Of a stretch of DNA of 64,000 nucleotides, positions 36,464-46,700 are shown in pieces. This DNA is from Methanosarcina acetivorans C2A. GTDB taxonomy: Archaea; Halobacteriota; Methanosarcinia; Methanosarcinales; Methanosarcinaceae. Every line of letters starts with the position of its first letter. Within the stretch, counting starts at the first letter, position 1. The notes under the pieces were generated by a model that saw nothing but the letters and a program-made list of their open reading frames with translations, was not told the origin of the DNA and ran no database searches. The position numbers and the translations under genes were made by a program. Location: assembly GCF_000007345.1 (NCBI RefSeq), contig NC_003552.1, positions 992,001-1,056,000 of the forward strand, written 5' to 3'.

Positions 36464-37468
36464 ATTACCAAAGATAAAAGAAAAGTCCAGTTTACCGGAA
36501 ATTCTACCTATATTGTGTCTCTTCCTATAAAATGGGTCCGAGATATAGGGCTTGAGGCCGGAGACACACTGACCCTCACACCCATGCCGAACAAAACCCT
36601 GCTGGTTTCCTCCAGTGCGGTTTCTAAAGATCATTCTGCCCTTAAGGCAACTATAGATTACCTTCACTCCGATAGTGCGGAAAACAACCTGAGAATCCTT
36701 ATTTCTCATTATCTGGTAGGGTATGACGTGATCAGGCTGACCACCAAAAAAGGTTTCAGCGCTTATGATCGCAAATTCATAAAGGACTCTGTGCGCCAGA
36801 AACTCATAGGGCTCGAGCTTGTGGAAGAATCCCGAAATGAACTCGTCTTCCAATGTCTTCTCAACTACAACGACCTCCCTCTCAGTCGTGTAATCAAGAA
36901 CATGTACGGGCTTGTCCTTTCCATGCTTGAGGACTCCATGACCGCCCTTCGGGACCACAATGTGGAGATTGCAGAGGACGTCATCCAGAGGGACGACGAT
37001 GTTGACCGCTTCTACCTCCTTGCTGTCCGCCAGCTTAAGGCTTCAATTGAAGATATTGAGCTTTCAGAAAAAATCGGAATCAGACACCCACGAGAATGTC
37101 TTGGCTACAGGCTTATTACTAAGAGTATCGAGCGTGTAGGAGACCACGCAGTAAGGATTGCCAGGAACGTTCTTAAAATGGAGTCAGGAATCAGTCTTGA
37201 TGACCCGATTTTCAAGATGGCTGACCTCTCCACGAAAGTGTTTGAAAGCTCCATAGATTCCATGCAGCAAGAAGACCTACAGGCTATAAACCAGATCGTT
37301 GTTGAAGCCAAGAAAGTTTCACAGTTTGGAGTTTCTCTGGAACCAAGAAGTGGCGAAGGTTCAGGTAGCATCGAACTCAGCATGGTTCTTGAGAGCCTGA
37401 GAAGAGTATCCGAATACAGTGCTGATATCGCAGAAGTCTCAATTAATATGAACATAAAGCAGCTCTAA
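36464..37468 (+). CDS. AbrB-PhoU domain regulator, apparent ATT start
   Basis: Conserved AbrB/SpoVT-like N-terminus (RKVQFTGNSTYIVSLPIKWV) followed by a PhoU helical domain, with RDDDVDRFYLLAVRQL and ERVGDHAVRIARNVL carrying the acidic metal-binding motifs. The family start should lie before RKVQFTG. In this frame no ATG, GTG or TTG exists between the upstream stop at 36422 and a GTG at 36515, which would cut off half the AbrB domain. An ATT at 36464 lies seven bases after AGGGGG, a site of the same type as that of the first CobN gene, and is taken as start (334 residues). It probably links phosphate state or metal state to transcription or transport. No pst genes are adjacent. Confidence 0.8.
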   Translation: MTKDKRKVQFTGNSTYIVSLPIKWVRDIGLEAGDTLTLTPMPNKTLLVSSSAVSKDHSALKATIDYLHSDSAENNLRILISHYLVGYDVIRLTTKKGFSAYDRKFIKDSVRQKLIGLELVEESRNELVFQCLLNYNDLPLSRVIKNMYGLVLSMLEDSMTALRDHNVEIAEDVIQRDDDVDRFYLLAVRQLKASIEDIELSEKIGIRHPRECLGYRLITKSIERVGDHAVRIARNVLKMESGISLDDPIFKMADLSTKVFESSIDSMQQEDLQAINQIVVEAKKVSQFGVSLEPRSGEGSGSIELSMVLESLRRVSEYSADIAEVSINMNIKQL

Positions 37469-37630
37469 CTCCCGAGTTGCGCCACCCGAGTTGCGCCTCG
37501 GGAGTACGCGGTCCGTTTCACTCGCTTTGCTCGCTCAAGCAGACTACTTTATTGTAGGGTCAGGTGCTTCGCTCAAGCGGACTACTTTATTGTAGAGTCA
37601 GGTGCTTTGCTCAAGAGGATTAGATTAAAT
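37469..37630. repeat. interspersed repeat copy, inverted, directly after the PhoU-type gene
   Basis: Reverse-complement copy of the family at 18825 and 31460. It begins at the stop codon with ACTCCCGAGTTGCGCCACCC and contains GAGTACGCGGTCCGTTTCAC. It then has an internal duplication of a TCAAGC(A/G)GACTACTTTATTGTAG unit. The remaining bases to 37795 show no gene and are T-rich. Confidence 0.7.
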
Positions 37631-37795
37631 GAAGGATCTACAGACAGGCTGGCCGAGTCGCTAAATATGGTGGATTTGCCTCATTTTCCGGGGCCAATGG
37701 AAATATTTCCCGGGTTAAGGGGAAATTTTCCCTATTATTTTTCTCCAATTTTTCCCTATTTTTCCCTGATCATTTTTTCCTAATATTCACTTTTT

Positions 37796-38539
37796 TCACA
37801 CAACTGCCTTCCGGAACTGATATGTTCCGAGGAGTACCATTATTCCGGCTCCTATGGTAAGGCCTATGAGCCCGTGGATAGGGATTCCTCCTTCAAACAG
37901 CATTCTTGTGCTGTCTATGGCATAGCTGACAGGATTTAGTTTTGCCAGTGTTCTCAACCAGGTGGGCATGACGTCGTAGGGCATGAGGGCGCTGCTTGTG
38001 AAAAACAGGGGCATGCTGATCATGCTGTTCACGGCTGCATAGCTGTCATGGTCGCTTAAATGCAGTCCTATCATGGTTGAGAGGGCGGAGAAAAATACTG
38101 AGAACAGGAACAGGGTTAGATATATCAGGACCAGGTTTACAGGGTTTGATATTCTTACTCCGAGGACGGTGGCTATCAGGAGGATTACGGTTGCCTGCAG
38201 GAGGCCCCTTATGCTGATAAAGAGGATTTTTCCGTATAGCATGCTTTCCCGGGGGGAAGGCATGGCTAGAAATTTATTCAAAAAACCCAGGATTTTATCA
38301 AAAATCATGAGTGATCCTCCTTGAAGGGAGGAAAAGAGGATTGTCATGACAAGGATGCCGGGGGTGATAAACTCAAGATAATTATCGGTAAACTTTGTGG
38401 GGAGGGCAAGCCCGACAAATACAAGCCAGGCGGCAGGCATTACAAGGGAGGAAACAACGGTTACCCGGCCCCGGAGCCATTTTACGAGGTCCCTTTCGAA
38501 GTAGTAGAATACGGCTTTCAAGTAGAATCCTGTTTTCAT
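37796..38539 (-). CDS. ABC-2 type transporter permease
   Basis: 247 residues, ATG at 38539, TGA stop. Six hydrophobic segments and the family motif region GSLMIFDKILGFLNKFLAMP, followed by PRESMLYGKILFISIRGLLQ, typical of DrrB-like ABC-2 permeases. It overlaps the stop of the ATPase gene by one base (TAATG), so it is translated with it. It is the membrane half of a drug- or lipid-type exporter whose substrate is unknown. Confidence 0.87.
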   Translation of the reverse strand: MKTGFYLKAVFYYFERDLVKWLRGRVTVVSSLVMPAAWLVFVGLALPTKFTDNYLEFITPGILVMTILFSSLQGGSLMIFDKILGFLNKFLAMPSPRESMLYGKILFISIRGLLQATVILLIATVLGVRISNPVNLVLIYLTLFLFSVFFSALSTMIGLHLSDHDSYAAVNSMISMPLFFTSSALMPYDVMPTWLRTLAKLNPVSYAIDSTRMLFEGGIPIHGLIGLTIGAGIMVLLGTYQFRKAVV

Positions 38540-39306
38540 TATCTCCGCCTCAGAAGGTTTCTGAACTGGGTTGAATTAAACCCTGCCTGCTCTTCAGGGG
38601 TCTTGACTTTCTCGAGGAAGACGTCATTGAGAGAGGCATTTTCTCCGATGGAACTTATCAGGTTTTCAGGGGAACCGACAGCTGCTATTTGGCCCTTATC
38701 AATAATGGCAACTCTGTTGCAGTACTTTTCTGCCTCTTCAAGGTAGTGTGTGGTCATGAAAATGGTCATCCCTTCGGCTTTTAGCATCCTGATGTGTTCC
38801 CATATTTTCTTTCTGCCGCTTACGTCCAGGCCGAGGGTGGGCTCGTCCAGAAAAAGGACTTCAGGCTCGTGTACAAGGGCCTGGGCAAGTTCAAGTCGCC
38901 TTCTCATTCCTCCCGAGTATGTTTTGACAAGGTCGCCTGCCCGGTCCGAGAGGGCCATCATCTCAAGCACTTCGTCGACCTTTGAGTTTCGGTTCGGAAT
39001 CCCGTAGAGTTTTGCATAAAGCAGCACGTTTTCCCTGCCTGTGAGTTTTCGGTCCACTGCCATATCCTGGGGGACGTAGCTTATCTTTGCCCTCACTTTT
39101 TTTGATTCCCTTACAATATCATACCCGCAGACCTTTGCAGTTCCACTGCTGGGTTTTAGCAGGGTTGTGAGCATCATGACCGTCGTACTTTTGCCTGCCC
39201 CGTTGGGTCCCAGGAGGCCGAAGATCTCGTTTCCTACATCAAGGTCGAGCTTATCAACGGCAATCAGTTTTCCGAAGGATTTTGATAATTCTCTTATCTC
39301 TATCAC
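38539..39306 (-). CDS. ABC transporter ATP-binding protein (DrrA-like)
   Basis: 255 residues, ATG at 39306. Walker A GPNGAGKSTT, signature YSGGMRRRLELA, Walker B VLFLDEPTLGLDV, H-loop TTHYLEEAE. Shorter than DrrA (about 320 residues) because the C-terminal extension is reduced. The start overlaps the EcfT stop by 4 nt (ATGA), tying this exporter pair to the ECF importer and chelatase genes upstream in one minus-strand operon. Its partner is the permease downstream. Confidence 0.9.
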   Translation of the reverse strand: MIEIRELSKSFGKLIAVDKLDLDVGNEIFGLLGPNGAGKSTTVMMLTTLLKPSSGTAKVCGYDIVRESKKVRAKISYVPQDMAVDRKLTGRENVLLYAKLYGIPNRNSKVDEVLEMMALSDRAGDLVKTYSGGMRRRLELAQALVHEPEVLFLDEPTLGLDVSGRKKIWEHIRMLKAEGMTIFMTTHYLEEAEKYCNRVAIIDKGQIAAVGSPENLISSIGENASLNDVFLEKVKTPEEQAGFNSTQFRNLLRRR

Positions 39307-40196
39307 AGGTATCCCCTTGCAAGCGCATAAACAGGTCTTAAACCTGCACTATAATAAATTCCGCCTGTATACATATTGTAAAGCAGCTTTATGAGCACAA
39401 TACTTATTGCAGCAAAAATACAGACCGCAACCACTGCCTTATCAAATTCCGAAAACTTCAGTTTTTTGAGGTAGGTCCTGTCCGGGTTTGCCCGGAAAGC
39501 CCGGCTCTGGATCGAAACTGCAAGGGTGCCCGTTCTCCTTACGCAGTTTGAGAGTGTCGGGGTCAGGATATTAAGGGACGTTTTTACGATCCCTGACCCG
39601 AACCTTTTAGGGTTAAAACCCCTGAGCCTCTGGACCGTGACCACGGTCAGGACTTCGGTGATTATTATCGGTAGGAAACGGACTGCTGTAACCACCATAA
39701 AAGCTGCGCTGTAAGGGACTTTTAGCCCCACAAGCCCGTTTAACATATCCCTTGAGTCCGTGGTCCAGCACATCAGGAGCCCGAGAGACAGGATCGAAGC
39801 CGACCTTAAACCCTGAATTGCGCCGTGATGAAGCCCTTCTGCATATACGAACAGCCCTCCGCTTGTCAGCCAGCCAAGGACCGGAACATCAGGGCTGATT
39901 ATGGTAAAAATCACGGTCCTTGGAAGCTGGGAATAAAAAAGGGCCTGAGAGTAGATAGTTCCCCAGATCAAAAGCGTGAGTAATATTGCAAGGGTTTTGA
40001 GCTTTATTGCCGGCATTCTTGCAAGTGCAAATCCGGAAAGTATGATCAGAAACAGCAGAAGCATGGTTTCGGGATTGTCCAGGGTTACCGCTACAAAAAC
40101 CGTGGAGATAAGGATCAGGATTTTTGCCCGCGGGTCCATCCTGTGAATTATTGTGTCTTTAATCGTCGGTTCTGCAATTGATCTGGCACCTATCAT
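39303..40196 (-). CDS. ECF transporter T component (EcfT/CbiQ family)
   Basis: 297 residues, TGA stop overlapping the next gene. N-terminal HRMDPRAKILILISTVFVAV is the characteristic CbiQ/EcfT opening. The two coupling-helix motifs that contact the ATPases are present as TVQRLRGFN and SIQSRAFRAN. About five transmembrane segments. It is the scaffold that connects the fused ATPase encoded upstream to a substrate-binding S component. Confidence 0.9.
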   Translation of the reverse strand: MIGARSIAEPTIKDTIIHRMDPRAKILILISTVFVAVTLDNPETMLLLFLIILSGFALARMPAIKLKTLAILLTLLIWGTIYSQALFYSQLPRTVIFTIISPDVPVLGWLTSGGLFVYAEGLHHGAIQGLRSASILSLGLLMCWTTDSRDMLNGLVGLKVPYSAAFMVVTAVRFLPIIITEVLTVVTVQRLRGFNPKRFGSGIVKTSLNILTPTLSNCVRRTGTLAVSIQSRAFRANPDRTYLKKLKFSEFDKAVVAVCIFAAISIVLIKLLYNMYTGGIYYSAGLRPVYALARGYL

Positions 40197-40221
40197 ATTA
40201 TCACTTCAGGATCTCTACAGG

Positions 40222-42123
40222 TCAGCATTTTATCCCTTCGGAATTTACCACTCCGGAATCTGCCAGTTCGGAATTTACCACTCCGGAATCTGCCAGTTCG
40301 GAATTTGTCAATTCGGAACTCATTCTTTCATAATTTTCCCCATCATCTTTTTTCACTTCAGAACTTCTCCGGGTCAGCACTTCAACAAGTTCCGTAATTG
40401 AAATAGCGTCCACTCCCAGATAATTCGCAATCTCAACAACCGGGGGCTGGGTAAGGGAAGCTTGCTTCAGGATTTCGATGTTCTTTATGACCTCTCTTCC
40501 CTTCCCGTCTGCTATAATCCTGCCATCATCCATCACAAGGAGCCTTGTAGCATAGAGCATTGCAATCTCGATATCATGGGTACAGAAAACCAGTGTGGAG
40601 CAGTTATCTTTGAAATAATTCATCATATGTTCGATATTCACCCTGTCCTGCCCTGTTGTGGGCTCGTCAAGGAGAATGATCTCGGGATCTATGGAAAGCA
40701 CCGAGGCAACGGCTGTCCTGAGCCTCTGTCCCCGGCTCAGGGACTGTGGGAGGTCCTGCCTGAGATCCAGAATCGACATGGCTTCAAGGGAGGTCTTTGT
40801 CCTTTCCTCGATATCCTTGTACTTTAACTGGAATGGCCCGAATCTGGCCTCTTCATCAACCGAATCACAGAAGAGCATTAGGTCAGGGTTCTGGAATACG
40901 AATCCGACCCTCCCGGCAAAAGAATATGAGTTTCTTGGTTGGATGTCTCCCCCGAAGACCTTTACACTCCCTTTATACGGTTTAAGCATGGCTGCAAGGT
41001 TCAGAAGCAGGGTTGATTTGCCCGAGCCGTTTGTTCCCATGATTGCAACTCTTTCCCCTTTCCGGATTTCCAGGTTTATACCCTTGAGCACCATCCTGTT
41101 TTTTTCATATCCTGACCAAAGGTCCCGGATAGATATTATAGAATCTCTATTTTCAGAACCCTTATTCTCAGACCTATTGTCTCCATACTTTATATTTCCG
41201 GAACCGGTGTTTACAAATTCGTTCCTTTCTGCAGGGTCAGTTCGTCTGCCAGTTTCTTCTTCCGGGTTTGAAAAGTTTCGGGGAGTTTTTACTTTTTCTT
41301 TACAATTTCCAGCGCCCAGCACGGCAAGAGCCTCCTCCGCACTGAGGGGGCTGGCCTTTATCCCCAGGGTGTGGCAGAGTTCAACAGGTTCGGGAACCCG
41401 AAGCCCCAGCCTGTGGAAGACCTCAATATAATCAAAAGCTTTTGAGGTGGGCTGGTCAAGGACTATTTTTCCGCCGTCCATTATGACAACCCTGTCTGCA
41501 AAAGACATAAGTTCGTGCAGCCTGTGCTCAACCAGCAGGATGGTTATCTTCAGTTCCCTGTTGAGTTCTCTCACGGTGTTAAGGATTTCCCGGGTGCCCA
41601 GGGGGTCCATCTGGCTTACGGGCTCGTCCATGGCAAGGATTTCAGGCATCATCGCAAGCATGCTTGCAATGCAGATCCTCTGCTTCTGTCCTCCGGAAAG
41701 GGCATTCGTTGAATCCAGCCTGTGTTCTGCCATCCCGACCATCCGAAGGGCTTCTTCGACCTTCTTATCGATCTCTTCTCTATCCAGACAGAGGTTTTCG
41801 GGCCCGAAGGCTACCTCGTCCTCAACGCTTGTGGAAAAGATCTGGTCATCGGGGTTCTGAAAAACAAGGCCTACAGCGCTTGAGAGTTCCATCTGGTTTG
41901 AGTTTCTGGTTTCTATCCCGTTGACCCGGATGCTGCCTGAAAATACCCCACCGGATTCATGGGGAATTATGCCGTTAAGGGTTTTTAGCAAAGTGCTTTT
42001 CCCGCAGCCTGTAGGGCCTGTAAGGAGGACGAATTCCCCTTCCTCTATTTTCAGGTTGACCCCTTTTAACGTCGGTTCCGTTCTGCCGGGATAAGTGTAC
42101 CACAGATCTTTGATCTCTATCAT
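40222..42123 (-). CDS. ECF transporter fused double ATPase (EcfA-EcfA')
   Basis: 633 residues from the ATG at 42123, which has GGAAGGT upstream. A TTG at 42147 precedes that site and is unlikely. Two complete ABC domains: first Walker A GPTGCGKSTLL, signature LSGGQKQR, Walker B ILAMDEPVSQMDP; second Walker A GTNGSGKSTLL, signature LSRGQRLR, Walker B IILLDEPTTGQDR. The linker (about residues 275-330) is low-complexity (NRSENKGSENRDS). The C-terminal tail has a 10-residue duplication, NSELADSGVV, encoded by a 30-bp tandem repeat at about 40238-40300. It works with the EcfT downstream and the S-like protein upstream. Confidence 0.92.
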   Translation of the reverse strand: MIEIKDLWYTYPGRTEPTLKGVNLKIEEGEFVLLTGPTGCGKSTLLKTLNGIIPHESGGVFSGSIRVNGIETRNSNQMELSSAVGLVFQNPDDQIFSTSVEDEVAFGPENLCLDREEIDKKVEEALRMVGMAEHRLDSTNALSGGQKQRICIASMLAMMPEILAMDEPVSQMDPLGTREILNTVRELNRELKITILLVEHRLHELMSFADRVVIMDGGKIVLDQPTSKAFDYIEVFHRLGLRVPEPVELCHTLGIKASPLSAEEALAVLGAGNCKEKVKTPRNFSNPEEETGRRTDPAERNEFVNTGSGNIKYGDNRSENKGSENRDSIISIRDLWSGYEKNRMVLKGINLEIRKGERVAIMGTNGSGKSTLLLNLAAMLKPYKGSVKVFGGDIQPRNSYSFAGRVGFVFQNPDLMLFCDSVDEEARFGPFQLKYKDIEERTKTSLEAMSILDLRQDLPQSLSRGQRLRTAVASVLSIDPEIILLDEPTTGQDRVNIEHMMNYFKDNCSTLVFCTHDIEIAMLYATRLLVMDDGRIIADGKGREVIKNIEILKQASLTQPPVVEIANYLGVDAISITELVEVLTRRSSEVKKDDGENYERMSSELTNSELADSGVVNSELADSGVVNSEGIKC

Positions 42124-42156
42124 CGTCCTACCTTCCTTCTTTCGCAAAATACGACT

Positions 42157-43734
42157 TTATTCCGCCACCTTTTTCAGCCTGTTTCCGAGGCTGATTCCGA
42201 ACCAGGCCCCTATGAAAGTGTAGAGGAAACCGTCGATCAGGATATTTGCCATAATATACCAGTCGCTGTAAAACAGCCTGTAAAGCACCATCCAGACGCT
42301 GAAGGACGCATACCCGCTTGCCATGTCGGCAATTCCGCAGACAATTCCCATCCTGAACCTGTTTTCAGGGTTTGGGTTTTTGCCGGTTATCCCGGCAGCA
42401 TACATCAGGCCTTCCAGCAGTATCGCGCTCAAGGACATTGTTATGAAAGTAATCGGGGTGAAACTCCCGGTTATAAAGCCTCCGAGCAGGAACCTGACCA
42501 GCATAAAAAGGCTCACAACTCCGGGTTTGGGGATCAGGACAACAAGCGAGGCAATGAGCATGTAGAGGAGGACTTCATGGAAGAGCCCTGTAAAGAGGAA
42601 ACTGAAAGGCCCGAATATCGCATGGGAGAGCTCCCACAGGATAGTCATGGGCAGGTTTATGGCGGCAAAAGAAACGGTCCCGAAAAGGGCGATAAGCACA
42701 AGGTTTCGGGTTTTGAATCTGTCCATTATCTGCTCGGGTCTTGAGAAGAAAAAACCCGTGGCAGTCAGTCCGAGTAAAGTGGAAACAAGAGTGATAATTA
42801 TGGGTCCCCATTTCCTTGAGATTGCAGTTATCTTCTGGTCTTTTGTTACTGCAACCCAGTCGCTGCCTGTAAGTTTTACCTTAACCCTGAGCAGGTACTC
42901 TCCTCCCATCGCGTTTTCGGATATATAGAGGGGGAGGCTCACCAGCGAACTCGATTCCGGATCAAGTGTTAAGGTGGCATAGCAGAAGGTATCCGCATCC
43001 ATCCCCATAATGGCAGGCTTAAAAGCTTTTACCGGTTCTCCGGTTTTGATATCGAGGATATCATAGGTGATTACAACAGGGACCTTGCTATCTCCTCTGT
43101 TGCTGAGCTCCACTCCTATGTAGGTTGAAGTGAGTTCCTCCCTATCGATCTTAAGGTCTGTAACCTTGAGCAGTTTTTTGAGTGCAGGAGATGTTTCCCG
43201 GATAACCAGGGTGCTGGCAGGGTGGCTCGGGTCTCCGTACCCGTCTTCATCGGAGGGCACCGTGAGTCCCGATACTTCGATTTCTTCTGCAACTTCCTCT
43301 TTCGAAGCAACCTTAAGCCTGGTTTTGCGCACAATGGTATGCTGTTTTTCTCCAACCTCAACAAGCGCAGTTGCAGTTATATTGTAGGTTCCGGAGGGGA
43401 GGTCGGCAGGCACATAAAAATCCACGAGCCTGTACCAGTCATCGTACTCGGTCCGAAGCAAAAAAGAATGGACAGTTTTGTCCTGAAGCACAAAACCTTC
43501 AGGGAAGTCAAGTTCCACTGTCACATTCATGTTTCCTTCATAGTAACTCTCAAAGAAGACATATGCGGAAAGGTTGCTGCCTCCGACTGCAAGGCCGTTT
43601 CCTTCAACACCATGCGGGACCTGAATCAGGAACGTGGTCATATCTTCAGGTTCAAAGTCCTCCGCCTGCCCCAGGGCTGCTGCAGGCTGGATTGCGAGCC
43701 CAAGGACAAGGAGGAAAATAATTATGTTTTTCAT
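42157..43734 (-). CDS. putative ECF S component fused to an extracytoplasmic Ig-like domain
   Basis: 525 residues from the ATG at 43734 (signal peptide MKNIIIFLLVLGLAIQPAAA). The longer frame from 43809 adds a basic tail before the signal peptide and is rejected. Residues 20-330 are extracytoplasmic and beta-rich (NMNVTVELDFPEGFVL, ...GTYNITATALVEVG, NEW3-like). Residues 330-525 contain about six membrane segments after FKTRNLVLIALFGTVSFAAI, similar in layout to S components of the YkoE/thiamine-precursor type. It sits between a CobN gene and EcfA/EcfT, so it is probably their substrate-capture subunit. An S component with a large external domain is unusual. The substrate is not readable; cobalamin precursor, metal chelate or thiamine precursor are all open. 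Confidence 0.75.
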   Translation of the reverse strand: MKNIIIFLLVLGLAIQPAAALGQAEDFEPEDMTTFLIQVPHGVEGNGLAVGGSNLSAYVFFESYYEGNMNVTVELDFPEGFVLQDKTVHSFLLRTEYDDWYRLVDFYVPADLPSGTYNITATALVEVGEKQHTIVRKTRLKVASKEEVAEEIEVSGLTVPSDEDGYGDPSHPASTLVIRETSPALKKLLKVTDLKIDREELTSTYIGVELSNRGDSKVPVVITYDILDIKTGEPVKAFKPAIMGMDADTFCYATLTLDPESSSLVSLPLYISENAMGGEYLLRVKVKLTGSDWVAVTKDQKITAISRKWGPIIITLVSTLLGLTATGFFFSRPEQIMDRFKTRNLVLIALFGTVSFAAINLPMTILWELSHAIFGPFSFLFTGLFHEVLLYMLIASLVVLIPKPGVVSLFMLVRFLLGGFITGSFTPITFITMSLSAILLEGLMYAAGITGKNPNPENRFRMGIVCGIADMASGYASFSVWMVLYRLFYSDWYIMANILIDGFLYTFIGAWFGISLGNRLKKVAE

Positions 43735-43750
43735 TCTGCTGCCTTTTTCC

Positions 43751-46700
43751 TTATTTGAGAATTTTCCGGATTTCCTGCATCTTCTTCTCCCAGTCCGGGA
43801 CATCTTCAAAGCTCATGACCTCCACAGCCCCTCCCTGGAACTCTCCTTCGCCTGCCAGTTCTTCCATCCAGCTCTCGATTTCAAGGTAAGAGTTTTTCAG
43901 GGCTTCAAGCACCTGCGGGTCAGGGTTCCAGAGCCCTCTTGACTGCGCTTCAAGGAGCCTGCGGGACATTTCCTCAAGGGCGTAGGGGTTGTTCTCTTCA
44001 AAGAACCTGCGCATTTCTTCATCAAGCACGAATGCCTTTGTAATGTCATCAAAGATCCAGTCGTCCACTTCCTGAGTAGAAGCCTCCCAGCCGTAGACCC
44101 TTCCCACTCTCTTTGAAATGTCCTGTGCACCCTTGTACCCGTGCTGTTTCATGCCTTCGATCCATTTCGGGTTAAGGAGCCTTGTCCTTACAACCCTCCG
44201 CAGTTCGTCGGCCATGTCCCTGACTTCCACATGCTGCGGTTCTCTCGTATCTCCGAAATAAACCTTTACATCCCTGCCCGAAGCCTGCCTAGCTGCAGCC
44301 GTAAGCCCTCCGTGGACTCCAAAGTAACAGCAGCAGCCCAGGAGGTCGTACTCGTCACTGACTACTTTGTTAAAGGTAGCATCAACCGTCTTGAGGTTCG
44401 AAGCAAGCCGGGTGTGGGCTTCCCTGCCATTAACGTCTTTTCCGTAGGCATACCCGTTCCAGTAAAGGAAGATATCTGCCAGGTCCTTTTCATCTTTCCA
44501 GGCACTCGCATAGACTGCAAGCTGGACCCCTGCGGAATAGGTCCCGGGTTTGCTTGAAAAGATCCTTAAAGTAGCTTCTCTGGAATCCGCACCTTCCTCA
44601 AGCATCCCGAGAGAGTGTTTTCGCGGGTAGTTCATGTCTTCGGGTTCGTCAAGCGAAGCCACTGCCTGGATTGCCTCATCTATTACCTCCAGGCAGTTTG
44701 GAAAGTTGTCCCTGAGGATTCCGGAGATCCTGATCGTAACATCAATCCTGGGCCTGCCCAGCTCTTTTAAGGGGATTACGGAAAACCCTTTAAGGCGCCC
44801 GTTACCGAGCCAGAGAGGTTCGACCCCGAGCAGACTCATGATCTGGGCCATGCCTTCCCCATCAGCCCACATGATGTCGTTTGCCATCCAGTAAAATGCC
44901 ACGTTTTCGGGGTAACGGCCTTCATCCCGGAGGTGTTTGTCGATCAAAACCCCGGAGAGCTGCTGTCCCACCCTCCAGGCGGCTTTTGTCGGGACCCGTT
45001 TCGGGTCAAGCGAGTAAAAGTTCCTGCCAGTCGGCAGCACATCATCCCTTCCGCGCATGATCAGTCCCGAAGGTCCGGCAGGGATGTACCCCCCATCAAA
45101 ACCATGCAGAAGGGCTTCAATTTCCTGAGAGGCTTCTATTCTGGATTCAAGGTCCAGAATCCTGTCACAGAGTGCGGCAGCGCCCTGAGAAATTACAGGG
45201 TTCTGAGAAATTACAGTGTTCTGAGAAATTTCAGGGTTTATACTATTTCCTGTAAAATTCTGCTCTGTAATACTCTGATCTGTAAAATTCTGCCCCGAAA
45301 GAACCTCATTAATTATCGAGACCGGCTCTTTTTCCGGGTTAGCTATGAAGGTCCTGATGAAAGCTTTTGAAAGCGAATCGATTTCCTCAAGCCTCTGCCC
45401 GTTTGACTTCCCGTTTGCTGAAATCAGGCTCTGGTCCGAGATCAGTTCATCAAGGTCAAGCCCCAGAGGTCCTGCAATCAGCCTCCGGATCGAAACCCCT
45501 TTTCCTTCATTTTCCTGCTCATCATACCTTAAAATCGAGTTTATGAACTCGACTTTCTTCTCGCCTTCGGGGAGCTGGCCGAAGATGTGCATCCCGTTAT
45601 GGATCTGGCTGTTCCTGATCTTTCCGAGGACTTCGTGCGCTTTTCTTATTATCTCCTCAAAAGGAGTCTGGTGGTCGGCTTTTATCTCGGAGTCCAGGTT
45701 CGATTTTTTAATCTCGTCAAGGATCAGGTGTTTCAGGGCATGTGTCCTTCCCTTATCGTATTTTACCTGTTCGTATTCCCCGAGCAGCCTGTCGAGTTCT
45801 TCAAGGCTTCCGTAAAGCCCTCCCGAGGTCATGACCGTTTGCATGTGGTCAATCAGGCAGGCAAGGCTCCTGCGTTTGGCAATGGTGCCTTCCGGGGGGT
45901 TGTCGGAATTATATATGTACAGGTGAGGGATTGTTCCGATCGCGATATCAGGGTAACAGTCTTTTGAAAGCCCCACCCCTTTTCCGGGCAGGAACTCAAG
46001 GTTGCCGTGGGTCCCTACATGTACGAGCACATCGGCCCCAAAAGTGTTCTCAAGGTACCTGTAGGTTGCAAGGTACTGATGGGTTGGAGGAATATCGGGG
46101 TCATGCAGGATCTTGCAGACCTTTCCGTCACACCTGGCCCCTGCACAGCCGCGCTTCGGCTGCACACAGACCACAGCGTTTCCGTACCGGACCCCGGTCA
46201 CAACGATCTTGTTTTCATAGACCATTGCAGCAGGGATGCCGTTGACTTCTTCTCCCGGCGGGTTTCCCCACCCTTCGATCACCCGCTGCCTTACATTCGG
46301 GCTCAGGGTATTGAAAAATTCTTCATACTCTGCTTTTTCCACAAGAGCCAGAACCCCGCCGTTCTTTACTATTTCATTGATAGGGGTCCATCTGAACTCG
46401 GAAATTGCTTTTTTCCTGAGGATGGTCTCGATAAGCTCCTTTCCGTCCCGGGGAGGGTTAATGGCATAACCTGCTTCCTGCATCCGGTTTAATATCCCTG
46501 CCACGCTTTCAAGGGAATCGAGGTTTGCAGCATCCCCAACCGAACCTTCAACCCCCGTACAGGGCCTGTTGTGCAGGATAAAGGCGATTTTTCTCCGGTC
46601 TGCCGGCTTTTTCCGGAGCTCAATCCATTTAAGGACCCTTGATGTAAGTTTTGAACAGCGTTCCTGTATAGGGGTTCGTCCCATGTAGTTTTCTTTCTTT

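Noticed and set aside
43734-43809. Longer N-terminus of the S-like protein
   Set aside because: The extra 25 residues are basic and precede a clear signal peptide; they overlap the end of the CobN gene.
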